From assembly GCA_015501055.1 (NCBI GenBank), contig JADNYV010000134.1, positions 1-64,000 on the forward strand: a stretch of 64,000 nucleotides of DNA, in the 5' to 3' direction. The DNA comes from Mucidula mucida (Eukaryota > Basidiomycota > Agaricomycetes > Agaricales > Physalacriaceae). Below the pieces are notes generated by a model that did no database searches, was not told where the DNA came from, and saw only the letters and a program-made list of their open reading frames with translations. Both the position numbers and the translations under genes were made by a program. This document shows positions 63,333 through 64,000 of this stretch, one piece after another; position 1 is the stretch's first letter, and each line of letters starts with the position of its first letter.

Positions 63333-64000
63333 TCACAGGGAGAGCGGATAATCGAATGCGGACGCGAAATCGACGTTTGCGTAATACGCGTCAAACTAGA
63401 ACAAGCGATCAACACTCCGAAACCGGTGGCAAAGGAAGAATCACTCACTGCAGATGGGGATGGGTACTGTTGGTAAGCAGTCATATCCAACGAGGGAGTG
63501 GGCGGGAATAACCCCGCGAAATACGCCTCGTCAGACTCGTCCGACTCGGTGGAGGGTGAAGGCGGGTAGGTGTTACATCCGAATGACGGATACATGTATG
63601 ACGGGTTTGTGTCTGATATTTGGAACTCTGAAAGCATATTTGGTGGCGGCGAAGATGATGAAGAGGACGAGGGGGACGCCGAAGAAGAGGATGCAGAGGA
63701 GGCCAACATTGGGGGTGGCGTACCCGTATAGCATAGCGCCCCCTTCGCATCTATAACAAAGAGGTTATCCGTGGCCAAAGTCCAGTCCTGAACGCGCAAT
63801 TTCTTGCTCTTGATATAGTTCTTCCACTGTTCCCTCGACATGCGATCCGTCGCGCCCGCCGCGTACCGATATCCAGGAAAACGCGCAGTGTACACCCTAT
63901 ACTCCTCCGCCGCCATCTGGTCATACGGCCCCTCGAGTCCAGCGGCTTTCACATCAGCCCATTCTTGGCCGTACATCTTCAGCCGCTCGGAATTGGCCAT
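63333..64000 (-). CDS. HMG-box-like transcription factor, partial at the window edge
   Basis: The gene runs off the right edge. The visible N-terminal part (YGQEWADVKAAGLEGPYDQM, AAEEYRVYTARFPGYRY) resembles helix 2-3 of a fungal HMG box: W, then a loop, then an EE..YR...PGYRY end. It is followed by a Lys-containing segment (KNYIKSKKLRVQDWTL), a Ser-rich linker and a Pro/Tyr-rich tail. A final exon after a GTGAGT...CTAG intron reads FDAYYANVDFASAF and ends at TGA 63333-63335. The ATG at 64000 may be internal. Identification as an HMG protein rests on this half-domain only. Confidence 0.6.

Overview
The window looks like nuclear DNA of an Agaricomycete (mushroom-forming or wood-decay basidiomycete). 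Genes are split by many short introns of about 45-65 bases with GT(G/A)NGT donors and CTNAC-like branch sites. Gene density is moderate. The recognisable families are typical of that group: DUF6534 seven-transmembrane proteins, an HNH_2-type domain protein, an M35 peptidyl-Lys metalloendopeptidase, small C2H2 zinc-finger proteins and BTB proteins. No rRNA or CRISPR was seen. All gene models below were joined by eye from splice signals and reading frames.

Layout. 1-9 kb: a C2H2 protein, then a nested inverted duplication. Its outer arms (about 2.48-3.40 and 8.07-8.97 kb) carry two copies of an unrecognised gene; its inner arms carry a head-to-head pair of HNH-domain genes separated by only 77 bp. 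A CPxA-type glutathione transferase lies in the left half only. 9-14.6 kb: gene-poor, degenerate DNA with one lineage-specific gene. 14.6-28.1 kb: two tandem C2H2 genes, two paralogous conserved fungal genes in opposite orientation, a 5' fragment of a dienelactone-hydrolase gene, CAND1, and a DUF6534 protein. 28.1-40 kb: a relic and an intact copy of a seven-TM gene in inverted orientation, a tRNA-Val, a 244-bp MITE, a leukotriene-A4-hydrolase-type aminopeptidase, C2H2 copies (one relic, one intact) and a secreted dienelactone hydrolase with a homopolymer frameshift. 40.9-49.5 kb: an unknown Ser-rich protein, RNA polymerase I subunit RPA12, a lineage-specific gene, an APH-fold kinase with an inverted relic beside it, a BTB protein, and the divergent OST5/YOP1 pair. 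50.8-64 kb: the M35 protease, an UNC93-like transporter, an O-methyltransferase, a secreted unknown, a DUF6534 gene split by a second MITE copy, and a partial HMG-box-like gene at the right edge.

Housekeeping genes (CAND1, RPA12, OST5, YOP1, LTA4H) are interspersed with fast-evolving family genes. The strongest theme is repeated local duplication in inverted orientation, usually leaving one intact and one decaying copy. A second theme is two 244-bp Tc1/mariner-like MITEs with TA target duplications, one of which sits in the last part of a membrane-protein gene. I saw no multi-gene biosynthetic cluster and no convincing undescribed defence or mobile system; the most unusual structure is the nested palindrome at 2.5-9 kb.
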